Positions 50,274 to 62,212 of a stretch of 64,000 nt of DNA are shown here, piece by piece. A model generated the notes under the pieces. It did not search any database and was not told where the DNA came from. It worked only from the letters and a program-made list of their open reading frames with translations. The stretch comes from Pseudomonas viridiflava (GTDB lineage Bacteria > Pseudomonadota > Gammaproteobacteria > Pseudomonadales > Pseudomonadaceae): assembly GCF_900580865.1 (NCBI RefSeq), contig NZ_UTBZ01000099.1, positions 259,302 to 323,301 of the forward strand. The letters run 5' to 3'. Within the stretch, counting starts at the first letter, position 1, and every line of letters begins with the position of its first letter. The position numbers and the translations under genes were made by a program.

Positions 50274-50368
50274 AACCTTCTCCCTGAGTCAGTCGGCAGA
50301 GCATGCAGTGCACACCGGCTCAGCGCCAGTGACAGAACCGGGCAATTTTCTGCATACAGCGATAACGG

Positions 50369-50839
50369 TTATGCGCGGCCAATGTCGGCAAATTTGGCCT
50401 GGGTGTGCTCAGCGAGCACGGCAGGTGCCAATTCAACTTCCAGCCCGCGCCGACCGGCGCTGACATAAATAGTCGCAAAACCCTGAGCCGAGTTATCGAT
50501 GAAGGTACGCAGACGTTTCTTCTGCCCCAACGGGCTGATGCCACCCAACAGATAACCGGTGGAACGCTGCGCCGCTGCCGGGTCAGCCATCTCGACTTTT
50601 TTTACCCCTGCCGCATGCGCCAGACCTTTGAGGTCGAGGCTTCCGACGACCGGCACCACTGCCACCAGCAACTCGCCTTTTTCACTGACGACCAACAGCG
50701 TCTTGAACACCTGAGCCGGCTCGAGCGCGAGTTTTTCTGCGGCCTCCAGCCCGTAGGACGCGGCTTTGGGGTCATGTTCATAACTGTGCACGCGATGTTC
50801 GGCACGAACTTTTTTCAACAAGTCCAACGCGGGGGTCAT
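50369..50839 (-). CDS. ybaK: Cys-tRNA(Pro) deacylase YbaK
   Basis: 156 residues. YbaK/ProX signatures: [26 protein letters not shown] and [15 protein letters not shown]. It hydrolyses mischarged Cys-tRNA(Pro). About 95 bases separate it from the PhzF gene. Confidence 0.92.
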   Translation of the reverse strand: MTPALDLLKKVRAEHRVHSYEHDPKAASYGLEAAEKLALEPAQVFKTLLVVSEKGELLVAVVPVVGSLDLKGLAHAAGVKKVEMADPAAAQRSTGYLLGGISPLGQKKRLRTFIDNSAQGFATIYVSAGRRGLEVELAPAVLAEHTQAKFADIGRA

Positions 50840-51201
50840 GGCAACTCCGGGCTCGGCAGTGACAGATAAATCCTGCGTCGGATTCTAGGCGATCACATCT
50901 CAAAAGGCTCTAGTGCAAGCCGCGATTGCCGTGGCTTACAGCCGATTCAAGCGATCCAGTCTGCGAGAACCACGAAGGATCATTCACACAGCGAATAGTT
51001 TTATTATGACCGACGGTTCACTTTCGACCTTTGACAGGTTTGTTTCTTGTCTATATTTTTTCGAATCTGAATAATGTAAGAATTATCGTCACCGCAGCAC
51101 CCAGCAGTAAACCGGGAACGGAATGGGGATTCCTGACCGGGGAAAATCGCGCCTTGCCCTGACGGCATCGCGCCAGACAACAACAAAAACCGAGGTTTTC
51201 A
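50840..51201. other. Intergenic stretch before glpF
   Basis: 362 bases with an AT-rich segment (51001-51080). It must hold the ybaK and glpF promoters. No operator matching the ATGTTCG half-site is apparent. Confidence 0.5.
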
Positions 51202-53633
<2,432 letters not shown>

Positions 53634-53728
53634 GCCAACCTTCAGATACTGATAGGTAACTAACTGGTCGGGAGGAGATTCCTGCGGCATCATGGGCAAA
53701 TTTTGCACGGCAGCCCAAAGGAAGCCCC

Positions 53729-54484
53729 ATGAATCTGCCTCCCCGTCAGCAGCAAATCCTCGAGCTGGTCCGCGAACGCGGCTATGTGAGCATCGAGGAA
53801 ATGGCCACGCTGTTCGTTGTAACCCCGCAAACCATCCGCCGCGACATCAATCAGCTCGCGGAAGCCAATCTGCTGCGTCGTTATCATGGCGGCGCGGCTT
53901 ATGATTCCAGCGTCGAAAACACTGCCTATGCGATGCGCGCCGACCAGATGCGCGATGAAAAACAACGCATCGGTGAAGCCATCGCCGCACAGATCCCCGA
54001 TCACGCCTCGCTGTTCATCAATATCGGCACCACCACCGAATCGATTGCCCGCGCCCTGCTCAATCACAATCACCTGAAGATCATCACCAACAACCTGCAC
54101 GTGGCGTCGATGCTCAGTGCCAAGGATGATTTCGATGTGCTGCTGACCGGTGGCAATGTCCGTCGTGACGGCGGTGTTGTCGGTCAGGCGAGTGTGGATT
54201 TCATCAATCAGTTCAAGGTTGATTTCGCGCTGGTCGGGATCAGCGGTATTGATGAAGACGGCAGTTTGCTGGACTTTGATTATCAGGAAGTGCGGGTTTC
54301 CCAGGCGATCATTGCCAATGCACGCCAGGTGATTCTGGCGGCGGACTCGAGCAAGTTCGGGCGCAACGCGATGATTCGGTTGGGGCCGATCAGTCTGATT
54401 GATTGCCTGGTGACCGATCAGCAGCCGGTACCGGCGTTGGCGCAGTTGTTGAGTCAGCACAAGATTCGCCTCGAAGTCGTTTAA
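53729..54484 (+). CDS. glpR: Glycerol-3-phosphate regulon repressor GlpR
   Basis: 251 residues, DeoR family. The N-terminal HTH reads [38 protein letters not shown]; the C-terminal sensor domain contains [12 protein letters not shown] and [11 protein letters not shown]. It represses the glp genes until glycerol-3-phosphate is present. 95 bases after glpK. Confidence 0.96.
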   Translation: MNLPPRQQQILELVRERGYVSIEEMATLFVVTPQTIRRDINQLAEANLLRRYHGGAAYDSSVENTAYAMRADQMRDEKQRIGEAIAAQIPDHASLFINIGTTTESIARALLNHNHLKIITNNLHVASMLSAKDDFDVLLTGGNVRRDGGVVGQASVDFINQFKVDFALVGISGIDEDGSLLDFDYQEVRVSQAIIANARQVILAADSSKFGRNAMIRLGPISLIDCLVTDQQPVPALAQLLSQHKIRLEVV

Positions 54485-54511
54485 CCCTTCTTATCTTCAT
54501 TGGCTGTACCG

Positions 54512-54597
54512 ACGCCTTCGTCGGATCGCCGCCCGGAACCGGCTCGCTCCCACACTGGAATGCATTTCAAACTGTGGGAGCGAGCCTGCTCGCGAAA
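54512..54597. repeat. REPIN, family B, arms in reversed order and partly decayed
   Basis: The arm GGCTCGCTCCCACA comes first (54541-54554) and GTGGGAGCGAGCCTGCTCGC second (54574-54593), so the pair is outward-facing relative to other copies; the first arm lacks its distal half. Confidence 0.7.
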
Positions 54598-54642
54598 GCG
54601 ATCACTCAAACAACACACCTCTCGCGCCATTAAGCGCCTCTC

Positions 54643-54754
54643 ATGTTCGAAAATTTTCTTTTAACCGCCCTTCGATGAGTTTTTTCAATCGAACGCGACT
54701 GGCTGCGCGCGTGTTTATGGGCTACCATTTTCGCAAATGAACATTAATGTTCGA
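54643..54754 (+). promoter_or_regulatory. Candidate GlpR operators before glpD
   Basis: Half-sites of the type ATGTTCG (E. coli GlpR) occur at 54643-54649 and 54747-54753; the second is part of the palindrome GAACATTAATGTTC (54739-54752). The ATG of glpD is at 54794. Full operator geometry in Pseudomonas is not certain to me. Confidence 0.5.
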
Positions 54755-54793
54755 TTTCCAATATAGAAAATCAAAAAAACCCGAGGCCAGCCG

Positions 54794-56332
54794 ATGTCCA
54801 CCTCTACCTTGCGTACGCCCCCAATCTCCGAGATCTACGACATCGCCGTTATCGGCGGCGGGATCAATGGCGTGGGGATCGCAGCGGATGCCGCCGGTCG
54901 CGGGCTTTCGGTGTTCCTTTGCGAAAAGGACGATCTGGCCAGCCACACCTCGTCAGCCAGCAGCAAGCTGATCCACGGTGGCCTGCGCTACCTCGAACAT
55001 TACGAATTCCGCCTGGTGCGTGAAGCATTGGCCGAGCGCGAAGTGCTGCTGGCCAAGGCGCCGCACATCGTCAAACCGATGCGCTTCGTGCTGCCGCACC
55101 GTCCACACCTGCGCCCGGCGTGGATGATCCGTGCCGGCCTGTTCCTCTATGACAACCTCGGCAAGCGCGAAAAACTCCCGGGTTCGAAAAGCCTGAAGTT
55201 CGCCGCCGACAGCGCGCTGAAAAGCGAAATCAAGAAAGGCTTCGAATACTCCGACTGCTGGGTCGACGACGCCCGCCTCGTGGTTCTGAACGCCATGGCC
55301 GCCCGCGAAAAAGGTGCCCACGTGCACACCCAGACTCGCTGCGTCAGCGCCCGTCGTGCCAAGGGCTTGTGGCATCTGAACCTGGAACGTGCCGACGGCA
55401 GCCTGTTTTCGATCACCGCCAAAGCGCTGGTGAACGCCGCCGGCCCGTGGGTCGCCAAGTTCATTCGTGATGACCTGAAGATGGAATCGCCGTACGGCAT
55501 CCGTCTGATTCAGGGCAGCCACATCATCGTACCGAAGCTGTACGAAGGTGATCACGCGCACATTCTGCAAAACGAAGATCAGCGCATCGTTTTCACTATT
55601 CCTTACCTGAACCACTTCACCCTGATCGGCACCACCGACCGTGAATACACCGGCGACCCGGCGAAAGTGGCCATTACCGACGGCGAAACCGATTACCTGT
55701 TGAAAGTGGTCAACGCGCACTTCAAGAAGCAGATCAGCCGTGACGACATCCAGCACAGCTACTCGGGCGTACGTCCGTTGTGCAACGATGAATCCGACAA
55801 CCCGTCGGCGGTCACCCGCGATTACACCCTTGCCTTGTCCGGCAGCAACGAAGAAGCGCCACTGCTGTCGGTGTTCGGCGGCAAGCTGACCACCTACCGC
55901 AAACTCGCTGAATCGGCGATGGCGCAGTTGCTGCCATTCTTCACCCAGATGCGCCCGAGCTGGACGGCCACCGCTACCCTGCCCGGCGGCGAAGACATGA
56001 CCACCCCGCAGGCGTTGAGCGCGCTGATCCGCGACAAGTTCGACTTCGTCCCGACCGAGATTGCCCGGCGCTGGTCCACCACCTACGGCAGCCGTACCTG
56101 GCGCATGCTCGAAGGGGTGGAAACCCTCGCCGACATGGGCGAACACCTTGGCGGCGGGCTCTACACTCGCGAAGTGGATTACCTGTGCAGCGAAGAGTGG
56201 GCGACCACGGCCCACGACATTCTGTGGCGCCGTAGCAAGCTGGGGCTGTTCACCACCCCGGCAGAGCAGGAAAAGCTTGCGGCGTATCTGGGTAAGGTTG
56301 AGCAGAACCGTAGCAAGATTGAAGCGGCGTGA
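54794..56332 (+). CDS. glpD: Aerobic glycerol-3-phosphate dehydrogenase
   Basis: 512 residues. FAD-binding DIAVIGGGINGVGIAADA near the start and the family pattern SSKLIHGGLRYLEHYEF. It oxidises glycerol-3-phosphate to dihydroxyacetone phosphate at the inner membrane, passing electrons to ubiquinone. Own promoter after the glpR gap, likely GlpR-controlled. Followed by a strong terminator. Confidence 0.98.
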   Translation: MSTSTLRTPPISEIYDIAVIGGGINGVGIAADAAGRGLSVFLCEKDDLASHTSSASSKLIHGGLRYLEHYEFRLVREALAEREVLLAKAPHIVKPMRFVLPHRPHLRPAWMIRAGLFLYDNLGKREKLPGSKSLKFAADSALKSEIKKGFEYSDCWVDDARLVVLNAMAAREKGAHVHTQTRCVSARRAKGLWHLNLERADGSLFSITAKALVNAAGPWVAKFIRDDLKMESPYGIRLIQGSHIIVPKLYEGDHAHILQNEDQRIVFTIPYLNHFTLIGTTDREYTGDPAKVAITDGETDYLLKVVNAHFKKQISRDDIQHSYSGVRPLCNDESDNPSAVTRDYTLALSGSNEEAPLLSVFGGKLTTYRKLAESAMAQLLPFFTQMRPSWTATATLPGGEDMTTPQALSALIRDKFDFVPTEIARRWSTTYGSRTWRMLEGVETLADMGEHLGGGLYTREVDYLCSEEWATTAHDILWRRSKLGLFTTPAEQEKLAAYLGKVEQNRSKIEAA

Positions 56333-56351
56333 TTTGAACATTGCTTAAACG

Positions 56352-56383
56352 AAAGCCCCTGAATTGAGAGATTCAGGGGCTTT
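56352..56383 (+). terminator. Terminator of glpD
   Basis: AAAGCCCCTGAAT, short loop, ATTCAGGGGCTTT, T run. Confidence 0.92.
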
Positions 56384-56619
56384 TTGGTTTTGTGGGTTTT
56401 ATCGAATCTGATTGAGTCAGTTAGATCTTTTCACCCTCAACCCCAGCCCTCCCGAAACGTCGGACCGCCCCCAAGGGGGAGAGGGGGAAGGGAGCCGATC
56501 TTCATGGGCTTCAAAATCTAAGTTCGACTCGGTATCTCACGTCGGCGCAAATCGACCATCCACCACGGTCAGTCCCCCTCTCCCTCTGGGAGAGGGTTAG
56601 GGTGAGGGGCTTTTCGCCG
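56384..56619. other. First part of the intergenic stretch before aatJ
   Basis: Contains the C-type inverted repeat (56431-56610) and no gene; AauR-type sites and the sigma-54 promoter follow to the right. Confidence 0.6.
56431..56610. repeat. Long inverted repeat, type C (CCCTCTCCC-rich)
   Basis: Left end TCACCCTCAACCCCAGCCCT; right end CCCTCTGGGAGAGGGTTAGGGTGAGGGG, imperfectly complementary over about 25-30 bases around a 120-base spacer. A related left end appears at 63876. Confidence 0.75.
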
Positions 56620-56664
56620 TTCGGATTTCCGAACGCGACTTCCCGGTCGATTCGGTAAACCGGA
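56620..56664. promoter_or_regulatory. Two AauR-type inverted repeats
   Basis: TTCGGATTTCCGAA (56620-56633) is a perfect TTCGG-N4-CCGAA; TTCGGTAAACCGGA (56651-56664) differs at one base. Centres are 31 bases apart, about three helical turns. TTCGG-N4-CCGAA is the AauR site I recall from P. putida. Confidence 0.8.
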
Positions 56665-56740
56665 TCAGTTATGCACAAACAAACCATCACAAAACTTTAA
56701 TAACGTTATAAATCATCAACTTAACTACATCAGACTGGTC

Positions 56741-56756
56741 TGGCACGACTCATGCT
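56741..56756 (+). promoter_or_regulatory. Sigma-54 promoter of the aatJQMP operon
   Basis: TGGCACGACTCATGCT: -24 GG and -12 GC are separated by exactly 10 bases, as required for RpoN. Upstream lie two AauR-type sites; the start of transcription should be near 56768, 105 bases before aatJ. Confidence 0.85.
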
Positions 56757-56872
56757 CTACACTCTCTCGACGAATGCTTGTTGTGCCAACACTTCAGGAG
56801 CCGTCAGGCATTCGAAGCACAAAAGGGCCGACAAACTGGCTCCATAAAAAAAACAATGTCGAGGAAAATTTG

Positions 56873-57799
56873 ATGCGCATCGTTCCCCATATCCTGGGCG
56901 CAGCCATTGCTGCCGCTCTGATCAGCACGCCAGTTTTCGCCGCCGAACTCACCGGCACCCTGAAGAAAATCAACGATTCGGGCACCATCACGCTCGCTCA
57001 CCGTGACTCCTCCATTCCGTTTTCCTACATCGCCGATGCTTCCGGCAAGCCAGTGGGCTACTCCCACGACATTCAGGTGGCCATCGTTGAAGCCCTGAAA
57101 AAAGACCTGAACAAGCCCGATCTGCAGGTCAAGTACAACCTGGTGACCTCGCAAACCCGTATCCCGCTGATCCAGAACGGCACCGCGGATATCGAGTGCG
57201 GCTCCACCACCAACAACGCCGAACGCGCCCAGCAAGTCGACTTCACCGTCAACATCTTCGAAATCGGCACCCGTCTGCTGGTCAAGAAAGACAAGGATGG
57301 CAAGCCTTCCTACGCTGACTTTGCCGACCTGAAAGGCAAAAACGTCGTGACCACCGCCGGCACCACGTCCGAGCGCATCATCAAAGCGATGAACGCCGAC
57401 AAGCAGATGGGCATGAACATCATCTCCGCCAAGGACCACGGTGAATCCTTCAACATGCTGGAAAGCGGCCGCGCCGTTGCCTTCATGATGGACGACGCTC
57501 TGCTGGCCGGCGAAGAAGCCAAGGCCAAGAAACCGGCTGACTGGATCATCACCGGTACTGCGCAGTCCTTCGAAGCCTACGCGTGCATGGTTCGCAAAGA
57601 CGACCCGGCCTTCAAGAAGGCGGTCGATGCCGCCATCGTTGGCCTGTACAAGTCGGGCGAGATCAACAAGATCTACAGCAAGTGGTTCGAGAGCCCGATT
57701 CCTCCAAAAGGCCTGAACCTGAACTTCCCGATGAGCGACAAGGTAAAAGATCTGATCGCCAACCCGAGCGACAAGCCGGCGCCTGACGTAAAAATCTGA
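56873..57799 (+). CDS. aatJ: Glutamate/aspartate ABC substrate-binding protein AatJ
   Basis: 308 residues from the ATG at 56873. Signal peptide MRIVPHILGAAIAAALISTPVFA, then a type II periplasmic binding fold: SGTITLAHRDSSIPFSYI, NGTADIECGSTTNN (ligand-binding loop) and YACMVRKDDPAFKK. It captures acidic amino acids (and perhaps asparagine/glutamine). First gene of aatJQMP; the frame open to 56774 lacks support. Confidence 0.94.
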   Translation: MRIVPHILGAAIAAALISTPVFAAELTGTLKKINDSGTITLAHRDSSIPFSYIADASGKPVGYSHDIQVAIVEALKKDLNKPDLQVKYNLVTSQTRIPLIQNGTADIECGSTTNNAERAQQVDFTVNIFEIGTRLLVKKDKDGKPSYADFADLKGKNVVTTAGTTSERIIKAMNADKQMGMNIISAKDHGESFNMLESGRAVAFMMDDALLAGEEAKAKKPADWIITGTAQSFEAYACMVRKDDPAFKKAVDAAIVGLYKSGEINKIYSKWFESPIPPKGLNLNFPMSDKVKDLIANPSDKPAPDVKI

Positions 57800-57818
57800 T
57801 TACTGACTAACCTTATCT

Positions 57819-57843
57819 CCTGAGGGAGCCACCCTCCCTCAGG
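57819..57843 (+). promoter_or_regulatory. Intercistronic hairpin between aatJ and aatQ
   Basis: CCTGAGGGAG, CCACC loop, CTCCCTCAGG: a 10-base-pair perfect stem without T run, 20 bases after the aatJ stop. Likely an mRNA 3'-stabiliser or partial attenuator that raises the amount of the binding protein. Confidence 0.75.
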
Positions 57844-57992
57844 CGTCTGTTACTACCTGCTGGCTATACAGTGGAACACTCGACCTGGCGGTTTTCGAGC
57901 CGATCGCGTGTGCCTGACGTTCAACGTCAGGCGGGAAAGGATCTTCCCCAAGCGGGTGCTTGTACATCGATCGATCTCGAGGGGAGACCCTA

Positions 57993-58739
57993 ATGAATTA
58001 CAACTGGGACTGGGGCGTGTTCTTCAAGTCCACCGGCGTTGGCAGCGAGACTTATCTCGACTGGTACGTCACCGGTTTGGGCTGGACCATTGCCATCGCC
58101 ATCGTGGCGTGGATTATCGCCTTGCTGCTGGGCTCCATTCTGGGGGTCATGCGCACGGTGCCAAACCGCATCGTATCGGGCATCGCCACCTGCTACGTCG
58201 AGCTGTTCCGTAACGTGCCGCTGCTGGTTCAGCTGTTCATCTGGTACTTCCTGGTACCCGACCTGCTGCCGCAAAACCTGCAGGACTGGTACAAACAGGA
58301 CCTCAACCCGACCACCTCGGCTTACCTGAGCGTTGTCGTGTGCCTGGGTCTGTTCACCGCTGCCCGTGTCTGCGAACAAGTGCGTACCGGCATCCAGGCG
58401 CTGCCACGCGGCCAGGAATCCGCCGCCCGCGCCATGGGCTTCAAGTTGCCGCAGATCTACTGGAACGTGCTGCTGCCCCAGGCCTACCGGATCATCATTC
58501 CGCCGCTCACCTCGGAATTCCTCAACGTCTTCAAGAACTCCTCCGTGGCGTCCCTGATCGGCTTGATGGAACTGCTGGCGCAAACCAAACAGACCGCCGA
58601 ATTCTCGGCCAACCTGTTTGAAGCGTTCACCCTGGCCACGCTGATCTACTTCACCCTGAACATGAGCCTGATGTTGCTGATGCGCATGGTCGAGAAGAAA
58701 GTCGCGGTGCCCGGCCTGATCTCCGTGGGGGGTAAATAA
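57993..58739 (+). CDS. aatQ: Acidic amino-acid ABC permease AatQ
   Basis: 248 residues from the ATG at 57993 (AGGGGAGACC upstream). Five membrane segments and the EAA loop [20 protein letters not shown]. GltJ-type subunit. The stop overlaps the next ATG by one base. Confidence 0.92.
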   Translation: MNYNWDWGVFFKSTGVGSETYLDWYVTGLGWTIAIAIVAWIIALLLGSILGVMRTVPNRIVSGIATCYVELFRNVPLLVQLFIWYFLVPDLLPQNLQDWYKQDLNPTTSAYLSVVVCLGLFTAARVCEQVRTGIQALPRGQESAARAMGFKLPQIYWNVLLPQAYRIIIPPLTSEFLNVFKNSSVASLIGLMELLAQTKQTAEFSANLFEAFTLATLIYFTLNMSLMLLMRMVEKKVAVPGLISVGGK

Positions 58740-59410
58740 TGGACTTCGATTTCAGCGGCATCATCCCCGCTATCCCGGGCCTGTGGAACGGCATGGTCAT
58801 GACCTTGCAGTTGATGGTCATGGGCGTGGTCGGCGGCATCGTGCTGGGGACGATCCTCGCGCTGATGCGCCTGTCGTCGAGCAAACTGCTGTCGCGGGTG
58901 GCCGGCGCTTATGTGAACTACTTCCGATCGATCCCGCTGCTGCTGGTGATCACCTGGTTCTACCTGGCGGTGCCGTTCGTGCTGCGCTGGATTACCGGCG
59001 AAGACACGCCGATCGGTGCGTTCACCTCCTGCGTCGTGGCGTTCATGATGTTCGAAGCCGCGTACTTCTGCGAAATCGTCCGGGCCGGCGTGCAGTCGAT
59101 CCCCAAAGGTCAGATGGCCGCCGCGCAGGCGATGGGCATGACCTATGGCCAGACCATGCGCCTGATCATCCTGCCCCAGGCGTTCCGCAAGATGACGCCG
59201 TTGCTGCTGCAACAGTCGATCATCCTGTTCCAGGACACTTCGCTGGTTTACACCGTGGGTCTGGTGGACTTCCTCAACTCCGCCCGCTCCAGCGGCGACA
59301 TCATCGGTCGTGCCAACGAGTTCCTGATCTTCGCCGGTGTCGTCTACTTCATCATCAGCTTTTCCGCCTCGCTGCTGGTCAAGCGTCTGCAAAAAAGGTT
59401 TGCCGTATGA
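58739..59410 (+). CDS. aatM: Acidic amino-acid ABC permease AatM
   Basis: 223 residues, five membrane segments, EAA loop [20 protein letters not shown]. GltK-type partner of AatQ. Overlaps aatP by 4 bases. Confidence 0.92.
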   Translation: MDFDFSGIIPAIPGLWNGMVMTLQLMVMGVVGGIVLGTILALMRLSSSKLLSRVAGAYVNYFRSIPLLLVITWFYLAVPFVLRWITGEDTPIGAFTSCVVAFMMFEAAYFCEIVRAGVQSIPKGQMAAAQAMGMTYGQTMRLIILPQAFRKMTPLLLQQSIILFQDTSLVYTVGLVDFLNSARSSGDIIGRANEFLIFAGVVYFIISFSASLLVKRLQKRFAV

Positions 59411-60141
59411 TCTCTATCAAGAACATCAACAAGTGGTATGGCGACTTCCAGGTGCTGACTGATTGCAGCACCGAGGTCAAAAAAGGCGAAGTGATCGTGG
59501 TCTGCGGCCCGTCGGGTTCCGGCAAATCGACCCTGATCAAATGCGTCAACGCGCTGGAGCCGTTCCAGAAAGGCGACATCGTCGTCGACGGCACCTCGAT
59601 TGCCGACTCGAAGACCAACCTGCCGAAACTGCGTTCGCGCGTCGGCATGGTGTTCCAGCATTTCGAACTGTTCCCGCACCTGACCATCACCGAAAACCTG
59701 ACCATCGCGCAGATCAAGGTGTTGGGCCGCAGCAAGGAAGAGGCGACCAAGAAAGGTCTGCAACTGCTCGAGCGCGTCGGTCTGTCGGCACATGCCCACA
59801 AGCATCCGGGGCAATTGTCCGGCGGTCAGCAACAGCGTGTGGCGATCGCCCGTGCGCTGGCGATGGACCCGATCGTCATGCTGTTCGACGAACCGACCTC
59901 GGCGCTCGACCCGGAGATGGTCAACGAAGTGCTCGACGTGATGGTGCAACTGGCCCACGAAGGCATGACCATGATGTGCGTGACCCACGAAATGGGCTTT
60001 GCGCGCAAAGTGGCTGACCGGGTGATTTTCATGGACGCCGGCAAGATCATCGAAGACTGCCCGAAAGAGGAATTCTTCGGCGACATCAGTGCTCGCTCGG
60101 AACGCGCGCAGCACTTCCTCGAGAAAATCCTGCAGCACTAA
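59407..60141 (+). CDS. aatP: Acidic amino-acid ABC ATPase AatP
   Basis: 244 residues. Walker [10 protein letters not shown], signature LSGGQQQR, Walker [14 protein letters not shown] and VTHEMGFA. It powers AatQM. Last gene of the operon; a REPIN follows. Confidence 0.95.
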   Translation: MISIKNINKWYGDFQVLTDCSTEVKKGEVIVVCGPSGSGKSTLIKCVNALEPFQKGDIVVDGTSIADSKTNLPKLRSRVGMVFQHFELFPHLTITENLTIAQIKVLGRSKEEATKKGLQLLERVGLSAHAHKHPGQLSGGQQQRVAIARALAMDPIVMLFDEPTSALDPEMVNEVLDVMVQLAHEGMTMMCVTHEMGFARKVADRVIFMDAGKIIEDCPKEEFFGDISARSERAQHFLEKILQH

Positions 60142-60171
60142 AACCGAGTACTTGCGCCATCACACTGATCC

Positions 60172-60261
60172 TGTGGGAGCGAGCTTACTCGCGAAAGCGG
60201 ACTGACATTCAACATTGATGTTGACTGATCCGCCCCCTTCGCGAGCAAGCTCGCTCCCACA
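60172..60261. repeat. REPIN, family B
   Basis: Arms TGTGGGAGCGAGCTTACTCG and complement, one mismatch, between aatP and aauS. Confidence 0.92.
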
Positions 60262-60310
60262 GGGACAGCGGTGAGCCTGCAAGTGTGGTGGTTGACCCAA
60301 GGCAACTGTG

Positions 60311-62212
60311 ATGAAATGCGACCCCAATCTTTATCGCGCCGCGCCGCCATCACTTGCCGTGAAGCCTCGTCTGATTCGTCATTTGTTCCTGCCGCCGCTG
60401 GTCATCATCCTGATGATCGGATTGGGTTTTATCGGCTTCTGGACCAGTGAACATTTCGGCATTCGCAGCCTCGGCGAGAACGGCCAGCGTCAGCTGGAAC
60501 TGCACGCCCGCGCGGTCGAAAGCGAGATCAGCAAATACACCTACCTGCCCAGCCTGCTGGAGCTCGAAACGAGTGTGTCGCAGTTGCTGGCCGACCCGAC
60601 CCCGCAATACCGGGAAACGGTCAACGCTTACCTCGAAGGCCTGAACCGGCGCAGTCGCAGTCGGGCCATTTACGTCATGGACACCACCGGCCGGGTCATG
60701 GCCACCAGCAACTGGCGCGATGTCGACAGTTACCTCGGTGAAGACCTGTCCTTCCGTGCCTACTTCCAGAAAGCCGTACGCGGCGAACCCGGGCGTTTCT
60801 ACGGCATCGGCAGCACCAACGGTGAACCCGGTTACTACCTCGCTCATGGCCTCGAAGAGCACGGCAAGATTATCGGCGTCGCCGTGGTCAAAGTACGCCT
60901 GGAAGCCATGGAAGAACGCTGGCAACGGGCGCGTCTGGAAGCCTTCGTCAGCGATGAAAACGGCATCATCATTCTCTCCAGCGATCCGGCCAGACGCCTG
61001 AAAGCAGTGATTCCCTTGAGTGAAGCCACTAAGGAAAAACTCGCCCGCAGCCTGCAGTACTACTGGTTCCCGCTCAACGAACTGCAACCGTTGGCTCGCG
61101 AAACCTTGTCCGAAGGCGTGGAGAAACTCACCTTCCCGGCCAACAGCGAAGTGCCGTCCGGCGAGGATGACATCAGCTATCTGGCGCAGACCCGACCGCT
61201 GAGCGACACGCCGTGGAATTTCACCCTGCTCACGCCATTACAGGACTTGCGCCGCGAAGCGATCAACCAAGGCATTCTCGTTGCCGTCGCGTTCGCCCTG
61301 GTAGCCTTCCTGCTGATCGCCTGGAACGAGCGGCGCAAGGTCATCGCCACTCGGCTTGCCGCCCGCGAAGCCTTGCAGGAAGCCAACAATCAACTGGAGC
61401 GTCGGATTACCGAACGCACCACCGACCTGCGCGCCAGCAACGAGCGACTGAAAAGCCAGATCCGCGAACGCCGTCAGGCCGAAGAGACCTTGCGTCGTGC
61501 GCAGGATGAACTGGTCCAGGCCGGCAAACTCGCCGCCATCGGCCAGATGTCGACCAGCATTGCCCACGAACTGAACCAGCCGCTGGCGGCGATGCGCACG
61601 CTGTCGGGCAACACCGTGCGCTTTCTCGAACGCGGTCAGCTCGACGTCGCCAGCACCAACCTCAAGACCATTAACGATTTGATCGACCGCATGGGCCGGA
61701 TCACCGCCAGCCTGCGCTCGTTCGCCCGGCGCGGGGACAATCAGGGTCAGGCCAGCCTCGGCAAAGCCGTCGATGCCGCGTTGCAAGTGCTCGGTGCCCG
61801 CGTGGAAACCTCGGCGCTGGACGTGCATCGTCAGTTCATCGACGTACAAGTGCAGATCGACCAGACACGTCTCGAACAGATTCTGGTCAACCTGATCGGC
61901 AACGCCCTCGACGCCATGCAGGCGCAACCACGGCCCGAACTGTGGCTGGAGGGCGAAGAATTCAACGGCAAATATCGCCTGCGCGTACGCGACAACGGCC
62001 ACGGCATCGACGCCGAAGCGCGCAAGCATCTGTTCGAACCGTTCTTCACCACCAAACCCGGCGAACAAGGCCTGGGCCTTGGCTTGACGCTTTCCGCCAG
62101 CCTCGCGGCCGCCACCGGCGGGCATCTGGGTGTTGAACACCCGGCCAGCGGTGGCACCACCTTCGTCCTCAGTTTACCGTTGGTAAGCCCTACTCCTGCC
62201 GAGCCAATATGA
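60311..62212 (+). CDS. aauS: Sensor histidine kinase AauS (DctB-like)
   Basis: 633 residues from the ATG at 60311 (a GTG just before it is the alternative). Two membrane segments (about 22-44 and 318-336) enclose a large periplasmic double-Cache domain with the DctB look (RSRAIYVMDTTGRVMATSNW, DLSFRAYFQKAV). A coiled linker leads to the HisKA box (SIAHELNQPLAAMRTL) and HATPase (NLIGNALDAMQ, GLGLGLTLSASLA). In P. putida AauS senses acidic amino acids. Downstream of its target operon and overlapping aauR by 4 bases. Confidence 0.92.
   Translation: MKCDPNLYRAAPPSLAVKPRLIRHLFLPPLVIILMIGLGFIGFWTSEHFGIRSLGENGQRQLELHARAVESEISKYTYLPSLLELETSVSQLLADPTPQYRETVNAYLEGLNRRSRSRAIYVMDTTGRVMATSNWRDVDSYLGEDLSFRAYFQKAVRGEPGRFYGIGSTNGEPGYYLAHGLEEHGKIIGVAVVKVRLEAMEERWQRARLEAFVSDENGIIILSSDPARRLKAVIPLSEATKEKLARSLQYYWFPLNELQPLARETLSEGVEKLTFPANSEVPSGEDDISYLAQTRPLSDTPWNFTLLTPLQDLRREAINQGILVAVAFALVAFLLIAWNERRKVIATRLAAREALQEANNQLERRITERTTDLRASNERLKSQIRERRQAEETLRRAQDELVQAGKLAAIGQMSTSIAHELNQPLAAMRTLSGNTVRFLERGQLDVASTNLKTINDLIDRMGRITASLRSFARRGDNQGQASLGKAVDAALQVLGARVETSALDVHRQFIDVQVQIDQTRLEQILVNLIGNALDAMQAQPRPELWLEGEEFNGKYRLRVRDNGHGIDAEARKHLFEPFFTTKPGEQGLGLGLTLSASLAAATGGHLGVEHPASGGTTFVLSLPLVSPTPAEPI

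Larger units (their letters stand above)
54485..54793. other. Intergenic stretch between glpR and glpD
   Basis: 309 bases. Left part holds REPIN B with an inverted order of arms (54512-54597), right part an AT-rich glpD control region with GlpR-type half-sites. No gene. Confidence 0.6.
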
